NCBI GenBank assembly: GCA_023253495.1
Contig: JALRGF010000073.1
Span: 1 to 5,964, forward strand
DNA: 5,964 nt
Direction: 5' to 3'
Source of the DNA: Verrucomicrobiales bacterium
GTDB lineage: Bacteria; Verrucomicrobiota; Verrucomicrobiia; Verrucomicrobiales; V1-33
Part shown: positions 1 through 5,964 of the stretch, piece by piece
Position numbering within the stretch: the stretch's first letter is position 1
Layout of the letters: the number at the start of each line of letters is the position of its first letter
The notes under the pieces: model-generated
Told to the model about the DNA's origin: nothing
The model's database searches: none
The model's input: only the letters and a program-made list of their open reading frames with translations
Translations under genes and position numbers: made by a program

Positions 1-558
1 TGGAACGACTTGCCGTACTGGGCGCTCGACCTTGACGCCCCGCGGACCATCGAGGCCGGCGGCCCGCCGCCACACGCAGAAATCGCCCCGGCCTCCATGT
101 GGGCGAAATACACGTATGCCGCCCGCGGCGCGCGCGGTCCGGTCACCCTCACTTGGTACCAGGGCGCGGAGCAGCCGGCGCTCCTCAAACAAGGCAAGAT
201 ACCCGCCTGGGGCAGCGGGGTGCTCTTTGTCGGCGATGACGGGATGCTGCTCTCCGACTACGACAAACACGTACTTCTTCCCGAAGAAAAATTCGCCACC
301 TACCAGCGCCCGAAAGAATCCATCCCACCGTCGATCGGCCACCACCAGGAATGGCTGAAGGCCTGCAAAACCGGAGCCCCCACCACCTGTCCGTTCTCGT
401 ACGCCGGCCCGCTCACCGAGGCCAACCACCTCGGCAACGTCGCCTTCCGCGCCGGCACCAGGCTCGAATGGGATGCCGGAGCGATGCGTTTTCCCAACCA
501 CCCGGATGCCGACACCTTCCTCCGGCGCCAGTACCGGGACGGGTGGAAACTGGCGTGA
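1..558 (+). CDS. Gfo/Idh/MocA family oxidoreductase, C-terminal part (5' end outside window)
   Basis: The reading frame is open from base 1 (Trp-Asn-Asp-Leu-Pro-Tyr-Trp) to a TGA at 556-558, giving 185 residues of the C-terminal portion. It enters mid-domain, so the true start lies upstream; the TTG at 10 is only an internal Leu codon. Recognisable features are the opening DLPYWALDL block, a PVTLTWYQG strand near residues 47-55, a GVLFVGDDGML strand, and the strongly conserved tail WLKACKTG...PFSYAGPLTEANHLGNVAFRAG...LEWDA around residues 118-160. This tail is typical of the large Verrucomicrobiota/Planctomycetota branch of the family. Members are usually NAD(P)-dependent oxidoreductases acting on sugars, inositols or related polyols. 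The N-terminal Rossmann fold and any Tat signal would lie outside the window, so cofactor, substrate and cellular location cannot be judged. The gene converges on mfd. Family assignment is confident; the substrate is unknown. Confidence 0.9.
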   Translation, partial: WNDLPYWALDLDAPRTIEAGGPPPHAEIAPASMWAKYTYAARGARGPVTLTWYQGAEQPALLKQGKIPAWGSGVLFVGDDGMLLSDYDKHVLLPEEKFATYQRPKESIPPSIGHHQEWLKACKTGAPTTCPFSYAGPLTEANHLGNVAFRAGTRLEWDAGAMRFPNHPDADTFLRRQYRDGWKLA

Positions 559-584
559 GCAGCGCGCTGCGCCTCAGATTTTTC
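552..584 (+). terminator. possible weak terminator at the convergent gene ends
   Basis: The perfect 12-base palindrome GCAGCGCGCTGC (559-570) fills almost the whole 15-base gap between the two stop codons. In RNA from the plus strand it can fold as a GCAG/CTGC stem with a CGCG loop, extended by GGC (552-554) with GCC (571-573) across a bulge, and followed by TCAGA and five T residues (579-583). This resembles an intrinsic terminator for the oxidoreductase gene. The stem is short and bulged and the T-run is brief and offset, so the call is tentative. On the minus strand no T-tract follows the palindrome. Confidence 0.25.
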
Positions 585-3500
585 TGACGATTTCCGCGGC
601 TTCGAGCAGGCGTTCGGAGCCATCCGGGTGGGTGAGCCGCGGAAATTTGCCGTGGACGAGCAGGTAGGCCTCGCGGCGGGTCAGCATCAATTTCCCCTGT
701 TTGATTTCGATGGCGGTGATGCCGGCGTTGGCGGCGGTGAGTTTGAGGTGGGCGAGCCGCAGCAGGGTTTCGGCGGGCGGCGGGATCGGGCCGAAGCGGT
801 CGCGCCAGGCGATGCGCAGGGCGTCTAAGGCCGGTTGGCTGCCGAGTTCGGCCACCTCCTTGTAGGCGGCGATGCGCAGGCGTGATTCGTCGAGGTATTC
901 CTCGGGGATGAAGCACGGGGCGTGGCCGAGCGCGGCGCGTTCCGGTTTCCATTCGGCCGGGCTGGTGACGAGGAAGTCCGAGCGGAACGAGACCGGTTGG
1001 CGCAGGCCCGGCTGGTCTCCCTTGACGCGGGCGACGGCCCGTTTGAGCAGGTTGCAGTACAGCTCGAATCCGATGTTGAAGATGTGTCCGCTCTGCTGGG
1101 TGCCGAGCAGGTTGCCGGCGCCGCGGATTTCCAGGTCGCGCATGGCGATTTTCAGGCCGGCGCCAAGCTGCGAGTACTGGCGGATGGCATTGACCCGCTT
1201 GCGGGCGTCGCCGGTGGTGAGCATCTCGCGCGGCAGCATCAGGTAGGCGTGCGCCTGGTGACCGGAGCGGCCGACGCGCCCGCGCAGCTGGTAAAGGTCG
1301 GCGAGCCCGAAGCGGTCGGCGCGGTCAATGATGATGGTATTGGCATTCGGGATGTCGATGCCGCTTTCGATGATGGTGGTGCAGACGAAGACGTCGGTCT
1401 CGCCTTCCACAAAACGCTTCATGGCATCCTCCAGATCGTCCTCGTCCATCTGGCCATGGCCGATGTCGACGCGGGTGCCCGGGCAGAGGTCGCGCAGCCG
1501 GGCGGCGACCTGCCCGATGTCGCCGACGCGGTTGTGGAGGTAAAACACCTGGCCGCCGCGCTGGCGTTCGCGCTCGATGGCATCGCGGATGACGCGTTCG
1601 TCATACGGGCAGATGTGCGTCTGCACCGGCACGCGGTTGGGCGGAGGAGTTTCGATGGTGCTCATGTCGCGCGCGCCCATCAGCGCCATGTAGAGCGTGC
1701 GCGGGATCGGCGTGGCCGAGAGCGTCATGACGTCGACGAGCCGGAACAACTGCTTGAACTTCTCCTTGTGGGCGACCCCGAACCGCTGCTCCTCGTCGAC
1801 CACCACCAGTCCGAGGTTCTGGTAGACGACGTCCTTGCCGAGGAGGCGGTGGGTGCCGACGACGATGTCGACGCTGCCGTCGGCGAGCCCCTGCACGGTG
1901 GCTGTCTGCTCCTTGCGCGACCGCCAGCGGCAGAGCAGGTCGATGCGCACCGGGTAATCGCTCATGCGTTCGCGCAGGGTGCGCCAGTGCTGCTCGGCGA
2001 GCACGGTGGTGGGCGCGAGAAAGACCGCCTGACGACCGCCCATCACACACTTGTAGGCCGCGCGGATGGCGACTTCGGTTTTGCCGAATCCGACGTCGCC
2101 GCAGATCAGGCGGTCCATCGGCCGCCCGCTTTCCATGTCGCGCTTGGCCTCGGTGATGGCGCGCAGCTGGTCCGGTGTCTCCTTGAAGACAAAGCTGTTT
2201 TCAAATTCCCACTGCCACTTGCTGTCCGGCTGGTGGGGCGGGCGGCCGCGCGTCTCGCGTTCGGCCTGCACCGAGAGCAGGCGGGCCGCGTAATCGAAAA
2301 TACTTTTTTCCGCCTGCTTTCGGGTTTTCGCCCAGCGTTCATCGCCCAGTTTGCTGAGCTCGGGTTTTTTTTTGCCGGTGCCGACGTACCGGCTGACGAG
2401 GTGGGCGAGTTCCAGGCTGACGTGCAGGCGCGCCTGGTCGGCGAATTCCAGGACCATGACTTCATCGCCATCGGCCCCCTGCGGTCGGAGCAGGCCGTTG
2501 AAGCGGGCCACGCCATAGTCCTGGTGGACGACCAGTTCGCCCTCGTCGAGTTCGCGGAAATCGAGCAACCGGCGCCGTCCGAGTTCCCGGTTTTCGCGGG
2601 CGAAGAGGCGTCGGGCGCGGGTGTGCTGGTAGCGGCCGAAGATTTCGGCATCGGCGAGCACGGCGAGGCGCGCCGCCGGCACGGTGAACCCGTGGTTGAG
2701 CTGGCCGAGCCGGCCATCGAGGTGCGCCGCCACCTCGGGCATGATCTCCCGGAAGCGCTCGATCTCCCCTTCGGTATGGAAAAACATGACAACCCGCCAC
2801 CCGGCGTTCTGCCACTCGCCAACCTGGCGCCGGAACGCCTCGCGGCGCGCCTCCTGCAAGATGAAATCACCGGTGGCATACACGCCGAGCGGGTGAGGCA
2901 GCGCGGTCAAGGCGGCCGGGCCGGGTGCTGTCGCCGCACCGTCGTCCGGATCCTCATCGCCGAGATGAACGTGCGCCGAGGCTTCGCCGGAAACGCCGAG
3001 CGCGAGGACGAGGTCGCCCGGGGCGATCAGTTCACGCAGCGTGACAAACGACCGCTCGCCGCCCGGACGCACCAGCAGCACGACCGCCTCGGACTGGCGG
3101 GCCACACTCGTCTGCTGGTTGACGTCGAAGGTGCGGATCGATTCGATCTCGCGGTCGAAAAACTCGATGCGGACCGGTGCCGCGGACTGCCACGAAAACA
3201 CATCGAGCAACCCGCCCCGGATGGCGAACTGTCCGCGTTCCGCGACCACCGGCACCCGCTCATAGCCGGCCTCCTCAAGGGTGGAGCCAAGGTCCTCGAG
3301 CCGGTGGGTGGCGCCGGGGCGGAACCTCAGTTCGCGCGCCAGCAGCGCGGACGACCGCGGCACGTCCTCGTCAAGGCTCGCCGCCACCACCACCACCACC
3401 GGAGGAGCCGCCATGTCCTCCGGTCCCGGCGCCGCCAGCCGATGCAGAATGGCCAGTCGCTCGGACACCAGCTCGGGATCGGGCAGCAGGTCGTCGACGG

Positions 3501-3834
3501 CCGCCGCCGCCTCCATCTGCGGGAAAAAACACAGCCGCTCCGGCCCCAGCCAGGTCGCCAGATCATTGTGCACGTTTTCCTGCGCCCGCAGGTCAGGCAC
3601 CACCACCCAGGTGCGCGGCGCCGCGGGTCGGGCCGCCTGCACCCACGCCGCCGCCATGAAAGCCTGGGCCGCGGCCGTGACGTCTCCCCACACCACCGGA
3701 GGCCCGGACGCCGCGCGTGCTGCCCCGCCCACAAAGGCATCAGGACACGAAGAAACAACCCACGCCAGCAGGTCGGCACAGGGTGGGGCGGGGGACGGAA
3801 CAGGGGATGCCGCCACGGCGGCCGGCTCGCTCAT
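574..3834 (-). CDS. mfd: transcription-repair coupling factor Mfd
   Basis: This is a superfamily 2 translocase. It binds RNA polymerase stalled at DNA lesions, pushes it off using ATP, and recruits UvrA for nucleotide excision repair. It is complete at 1086 residues, slightly shorter than E. coli Mfd (1148). Domains in order: a divergent N-terminal UvrB-like module, with QFAIRGGLLDVF near residue 202 followed by PVRIEFFDREIESIR; a polymerase-interacting (CarD/RID-like) domain starting near residue 429 (DEGELVVHQDYGVARF); and RecG-type motor domains. Motor motifs are Walker A GDVGFGKTE (579-587), DEEQ box (680-683), SATPIPRTL (706-714) and motif VI QLRGRVGRS (849-857). The TRG motif, starting GAGLKIAMRDLEIRGAG, is at about 891, and a C-terminal TRCF domain begins near 975 (FIPEEYLDESRLRIAAYKE). 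All expected catalytic residues are present. ATG at 3834 is chosen because GGTGG (3844-3840) lies 5 bases upstream. An in-frame GTG at 3843 would add three residues (MER) but has no visible ribosome binding site. The gene ends with TGA at 574-576, convergent with the oxidoreductase gene, and is divergent from the secreted-protein gene. Confidence 0.97.
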   Translation of the reverse strand: MSEPAAVAASPVPSPAPPCADLLAWVVSSCPDAFVGGAARAASGPPVVWGDVTAAAQAFMAAAWVQAARPAAPRTWVVVPDLRAQENVHNDLATWLGPERLCFFPQMEAAAAVDDLLPDPELVSERLAILHRLAAPGPEDMAAPPVVVVVAASLDEDVPRSSALLARELRFRPGATHRLEDLGSTLEEAGYERVPVVAERGQFAIRGGLLDVFSWQSAAPVRIEFFDREIESIRTFDVNQQTSVARQSEAVVLLVRPGGERSFVTLRELIAPGDLVLALGVSGEASAHVHLGDEDPDDGAATAPGPAALTALPHPLGVYATGDFILQEARREAFRRQVGEWQNAGWRVVMFFHTEGEIERFREIMPEVAAHLDGRLGQLNHGFTVPAARLAVLADAEIFGRYQHTRARRLFARENRELGRRRLLDFRELDEGELVVHQDYGVARFNGLLRPQGADGDEVMVLEFADQARLHVSLELAHLVSRYVGTGKKKPELSKLGDERWAKTRKQAEKSIFDYAARLLSVQAERETRGRPPHQPDSKWQWEFENSFVFKETPDQLRAITEAKRDMESGRPMDRLICGDVGFGKTEVAIRAAYKCVMGGRQAVFLAPTTVLAEQHWRTLRERMSDYPVRIDLLCRWRSRKEQTATVQGLADGSVDIVVGTHRLLGKDVVYQNLGLVVVDEEQRFGVAHKEKFKQLFRLVDVMTLSATPIPRTLYMALMGARDMSTIETPPPNRVPVQTHICPYDERVIRDAIERERQRGGQVFYLHNRVGDIGQVAARLRDLCPGTRVDIGHGQMDEDDLEDAMKRFVEGETDVFVCTTIIESGIDIPNANTIIIDRADRFGLADLYQLRGRVGRSGHQAHAYLMLPREMLTTGDARKRVNAIRQYSQLGAGLKIAMRDLEIRGAGNLLGTQQSGHIFNIGFELYCNLLKRAVARVKGDQPGLRQPVSFRSDFLVTSPAEWKPERAALGHAPCFIPEEYLDESRLRIAAYKEVAELGSQPALDALRIAWRDRFGPIPPPAETLLRLAHLKLTAANAGITAIEIKQGKLMLTRREAYLLVHGKFPRLTHPDGSERLLEAAEIVRKI

Positions 3835-3921
3835 GCGTTCCACCCAGTAGGGCCGAGACTCGCCGGGAACGCAACCGGCCGGAAGGGCCGCCCGCAGTCA
3901 GTCCGGGGTGGCCGTGGCTCT

Positions 3922-3936
3922 GGCATCCTGGATGCC
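3922..3936. repeat. perfect 7-bp inverted repeat upstream of mfd
   Basis: GGCATCC and GGATGCC flank a single central T (15 bases). It lies about 88 bases upstream of the chosen mfd start. On the minus strand it is followed a few bases away, on the side away from mfd, by the AT-rich stretch AATAAGTATC (3949-3940), which could be part of a -10 region, although no good -35 partner is visible. The near-zero spacer suits a protein-binding operator better than an RNA hairpin. Function is inferred from position and symmetry only. Confidence 0.35.
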
Positions 3937-4052
3937 TGATACTTATTGGGTGGGGGCGGGGAGTGTCGGAAGACCGGGTGTCTGGGACGGTTTGGATGCT
4001 GGCACGCTTCCGCTCCCGGGCTCTACGGAGATCCACGGCTTCCCTTCGATGG

Positions 4053-4072
4053 AAAATCCCGGATGGGATTTT
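4053..4072. repeat. perfect 8-bp inverted repeat in AT-rich island
   Basis: AAAATCCC (4053-4060) and GGGATTTT (4065-4072) are exact inverted copies separated by GGAT. One more T follows at 4073. It sits in the one clearly AT-rich patch of an otherwise GC-rich region, about 97 bases before the start codon of the secreted-protein gene. The stem plus T-run resembles a bidirectional terminator, but neither flanking gene ends here. A regulator binding site or a hairpin in the mfd leader is therefore more likely. Confidence 0.5.
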
Positions 4073-4085
4073 TGTGACAAAAAGA

Positions 4086-4091
4086 TTGACG
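4086..4091 (+). promoter_or_regulatory. possible -35 element of the secreted-protein gene
   Basis: TTGACG lies just downstream of the AT-rich dyad and 77 bases before the start codon, matching five of six bases of the sigma-70-type -35 consensus. No good TATAAT-like hexamer is found 16-18 bases further on, where the sequence is GC-rich. Either the promoter is weak or activator-dependent, or the match is accidental. Arms CAAAA (4078-4082) and TTTTG (4092-4096) flank the hexamer, which may be coincidence. Confidence 0.25.
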
Positions 4092-4143
4092 TTTTGCGCC
4101 ATTTCCGGTGGGCTTGGGCGGACTTCCGATTCCACCCCTCCTG

Positions 4144-4165
4144 AAAACCCTTAAAAAAAACCCTT
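4144..4165 (+). repeat. 9-bp direct repeat AAAACCCTT immediately before a start codon
   Basis: Two exact copies of AAAACCCTT (4144-4152 and 4157-4165) are offset by 13 bases. Together with the intervening bases they form an eight-A run (4153-4160). The second copy ends three bases before the ATG at 4169, exactly where a ribosome binding site would be expected, yet no purine-rich GGAGG-like sequence is present. The repeat itself is certain; any role in translation is inference. Confidence 0.6.
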
Positions 4166-4168
4166 GCC

Positions 4169-5964
4169 ATGAACCTGAACCGCCTGAAGGCGATGGGTTT
4201 GGCCTTTGTGCTGAGCCTGACGGGACTTTCCCCTGCCTCCGGGCAGATCGCGAACGGTCTGTTAAATTATTGGAACTTCGAAGGCAACTTCGCCGATACG
4301 GCCGGCACGGCGGTCGGCAGTTCCAGTACCAAAAACGACAACGGCACGCCGGCGAGTGCGGCCGCGGTGAAATTGCAGGGAGGCGGGCCGCTCGGCCAGT
4401 ATGCGCAGCTGCGCGGCAGCCACATCGCGGTGCCGAACAGTGATGACATTCTGGCGGCGGGCGAGAGCCTGACGATTTCCGCGTGGTTCCGGGTCAATGC
4501 GTTTACCACCAGCTGGCAGGCGTTGATCGCGCATGGCGAGTCAAACGACTACCGGATTGCCCGGCGCGATGCCGGCTCGGTGATGGCGTATGCCGGTGGC
4601 ACCGGCGACATTCCCGGAGGGGCGGAGGGACCGGATGTCAATGACGGCCAGTGGCACCATGTGGTGGCCATTTCCGAGCATCAGGTGTCGGCCCGCATCT
4701 GGGTGGACGGCCAGCTGGTGGCCACCGGCGGCGCGCCGAACATTTCCAACAACGGATCCCCGAACCTGCAGATCGGCGGCAACCCGAATGCCGGTGGCCG
4801 CGACTGGAACGGAGACATTGATGACGTCGCCATGTGGGACCGGGCGCTGACGGATGAGGAGGTGACGGAATTGTATACCAAGGGGGTGTCGGGAGTGCCG
4901 TTGTCGCAGCAATTTGTCGTCAACACGCTGCCGTCGGTGGGGCCGGCCACGCTCAGCGGCCAGACGGTTTCCGTGACCTTCACGGACAGCGCCACCAGTC
5001 AGGTCGACATCACCAAACCGCGGTCGATGATTATTGACGGGACCGCGGCCACGCCGACCACCATCACCAAAGCCGGCGCGGTGACCACGCTGACGTGGGT
5101 GTCGCCGGTCGCCTACGACGCGGGATCCGTGCATGCGGTCGATGTGTCGGTCCAAACGACGACCGGCACCGCGGTGACGGCGGCCCGCACGTTCCGTGCG
5201 CCGTTTGTTTCCAACATCGTTGGAGGCGGGCAATTTGACACCGAGCACGTCTGGACGCGCGGCAACCCGCAGCTCAATGATGCCGGAGCTTCGGAGGCGG
5301 TGCTCGACGACACCTCGATGTATCCTGAAGAGGACCAATGGAAGGGGAAGACCCAGTACATTCACTTTGACGACAATGTCGGTCCGCCGATGTACCTCGA
5401 CCTGTCCCGTCCGTATCCGCTGTGGGACCCGCTGAACGGCGGCACCGGGCGCGGCGACCGTGAAGACTTTGCCATCCGCAGCCGCGGGCAGATCTTCGTC
5501 AAGCAGGCGGGCAAATACTGGTTCATCTGCAACAGCGATGACGGATTCAGCCTGCGGATCGACGGGACCGAAATCGGCAATGCCGGCAACCGCGGTCGCA
5601 GCGACACCGTGATGTCAGTTGATCTGACTGCCGGGGCGCATGACCTGGAATTCGTCCACTGGGAGCGCGGCGGTGGGGCCGGCGTCAGCGTCTACATCCA
5701 CAAAGGTGTGAGTGAGAATGCGCCTCCCGGAGGTGAGGATTCATATGAACTGGTGCAGGCGTGGCTCAATCCGGCGGACGCCGACGGTGATGGCATGCCC
5801 GACTCCTATGAAGTTGAGAACGGCCTGAACCCGGCGGTCAACGACGCCGCTCTGGACAAGGACGGGGACGGCTTGACCAACCTGCAGGACTACCAGCGCG
5901 GCACCCGCGCGGACAAGGCGGACACCGATGCGGACGGCGTGAACGACAAGGCGGAGACCGGCAC
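4169..5964 (+). CDS. secreted LamG/PA14-like/thrombospondin type 3 repeat protein (3' end outside window)
   Basis: The frame is open from ATG 4169 to the window end: 598 complete codons without a stop. An in-frame TGA at 4142 makes this ATG the earliest possible start. The next Met (residue 9) would lose the Arg/Lys of the signal peptide. Residues 1-25 or 26 form a signal peptide (Arg5, Lys7, hydrophobic core, ASG cleavage region). A LamG/concanavalin-like domain spans about 30-240, with GLLNYWNFEGNF, LTISAWFRV, DGQWHHVV (W162) and the closing GDIDDVAMWDRALTDEE (216-232). A beta-rich Thr/Val segment, possibly Ig-like, spans about 245-345. A PA14-like domain at about 430-510 has GKYWFICNSDDGFSLRIDG and AGAHDLEFVHWERGGGAGV. 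Thrombospondin type 3-like calcium sites follow: DADGDGMPD (537-545), DKDGDGLTN (563-571) and DTDADGVND (585-593). Such proteins are exported and commonly bind glycans or the cell surface. No catalytic domain is visible, and the anchor or sorting signal lies beyond the window. The exact function is unknown. Confidence 0.92.
   Translation, partial: MNLNRLKAMGLAFVLSLTGLSPASGQIANGLLNYWNFEGNFADTAGTAVGSSSTKNDNGTPASAAAVKLQGGGPLGQYAQLRGSHIAVPNSDDILAAGESLTISAWFRVNAFTTSWQALIAHGESNDYRIARRDAGSVMAYAGGTGDIPGGAEGPDVNDGQWHHVVAISEHQVSARIWVDGQLVATGGAPNISNNGSPNLQIGGNPNAGGRDWNGDIDDVAMWDRALTDEEVTELYTKGVSGVPLSQQFVVNTLPSVGPATLSGQTVSVTFTDSATSQVDITKPRSMIIDGTAATPTTITKAGAVTTLTWVSPVAYDAGSVHAVDVSVQTTTGTAVTAARTFRAPFVSNIVGGGQFDTEHVWTRGNPQLNDAGASEAVLDDTSMYPEEDQWKGKTQYIHFDDNVGPPMYLDLSRPYPLWDPLNGGTGRGDREDFAIRSRGQIFVKQAGKYWFICNSDDGFSLRIDGTEIGNAGNRGRSDTVMSVDLTAGAHDLEFVHWERGGGAGVSVYIHKGVSENAPPGGEDSYELVQAWLNPADADGDGMPDSYEVENGLNPAVNDAALDKDGDGLTNLQDYQRGTRADKADTDADGVNDKAETG

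Larger units (their letters stand above)
3835..4168. other. divergent intergenic region, no convincing gene
   Basis: This 334-base stretch separates the start of mfd from the start of the secreted-protein gene and must hold both promoters. It contains CGGCC/GGCCG arms at 3876-3890 in the presumed mfd leader, a 15-base dyad at 3922-3936, an AT-rich island at about 4049-4105 with a second dyad, and a direct repeat next to the downstream start codon. Short open frames cross it on both strands (for example 3908-4144 plus and 3943-4170 minus). None has a recognisable domain, and they overlap one another, so I do not call them genes. No RNA gene or known riboswitch is recognised. Confidence 0.7.

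Noticed and set aside
3384..3400. Short GGT/ACC trinucleotide run inside mfd.
   Set aside because: It encodes five consecutive Val residues in a predicted beta strand of the N-terminal UvrB-like module, so it fits normal coding sequence and needs no repeat-expansion explanation.
922..3939. A 1005-codon open frame on the plus strand lying antisense to almost all of mfd.
   Set aside because: It is exactly in register with the mfd codons, so it can only be stopped by TTA, CTA or TCA codons in mfd, which are rare in GC-rich genes. Its first stop on the left (883-885) is the TCA codon of an mfd serine. The product is low-complexity with no domain, while mfd on the other strand has every family motif.
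3997..4012. TGGCACG followed by a GC pair, resembling a sigma-54 promoter.
   Set aside because: The -24 part matches, but the downstream GC pair is one base out of the required spacing and the TTGCA-like -12 block is missing.
3943..4170. Short open frames in the intergenic spacer on both strands (75-78 codons).
   Set aside because: They overlap one another, show no domain or signal peptide, and lie where both promoters must be.
4541..5365. A 274-codon open frame on the minus strand inside the secreted-protein gene.
   Set aside because: It is again in codon register with the sense gene and explained by the same codon bias. The sense frame has a signal peptide and recognisable LamG, PA14-like and calcium-binding motifs.
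5447..5461. An RGD tripeptide in the secreted protein, suggesting integrin-type binding.
   Set aside because: RGD occurs by chance in Gly/Arg/Asp-rich proteins of GC-rich bacteria, and nothing else points to a eukaryotic host partner.
1..5964. A new defence, mobile or CRISPR-type system.
   Set aside because: I found no transposase, integrase, nuclease cluster, regularly spaced repeats, attachment sites or toxin-antitoxin pair on either strand. The window is explained by three ordinary genes and one intergenic region.

Overview
The window is GC-rich chromosomal DNA. It most resembles a member of the PVC group, probably Verrucomicrobiota. The clues are the C-terminal half of a Gfo/Idh/MocA oxidoreductase of the type expanded in Verrucomicrobiota and Planctomycetota, a full-length bacterial Mfd, and a secreted LamG/PA14/thrombospondin-type-3 protein typical of those phyla. 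The phylum is inferred from gene style alone; no rRNA or other marker is present.

Layout. (1) Positions 1-558, plus strand: the 3' end of a Gfo/Idh/MocA-family oxidoreductase gene that begins outside the window. (2) Positions 574-3834, minus strand: a complete mfd gene (transcription-repair coupling factor) converging on the first gene, with only 15 bases between the stop codons. (3) Positions 3835-4168: a 334-base divergent intergenic region with an AT-rich island, two perfect dyads and a short direct repeat, but no convincing gene. (4) Position 4169 to the window end, plus strand: a large exported multidomain protein (signal peptide, LamG-like domain, beta-rich linker, PA14-like domain, calcium-binding thrombospondin type 3 repeats). 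It is still open at base 5964, so its C-terminus is missing. No stop codon falls inside the window, so a search for closed reading frames would miss this gene.

The three genes show no sign of forming one pathway. Mfd is a housekeeping DNA-repair translocase. The flanking genes fit the carbohydrate-related and cell-surface repertoire common in this group. The convergent and divergent arrangement means each gene is transcribed independently of its neighbours. I see no mobile element, CRISPR array, tRNA, rRNA or defence system, and no evidence of a new multi-gene system. The points most worth a second look are the small control elements in the divergent region and the architecture of the secreted protein.
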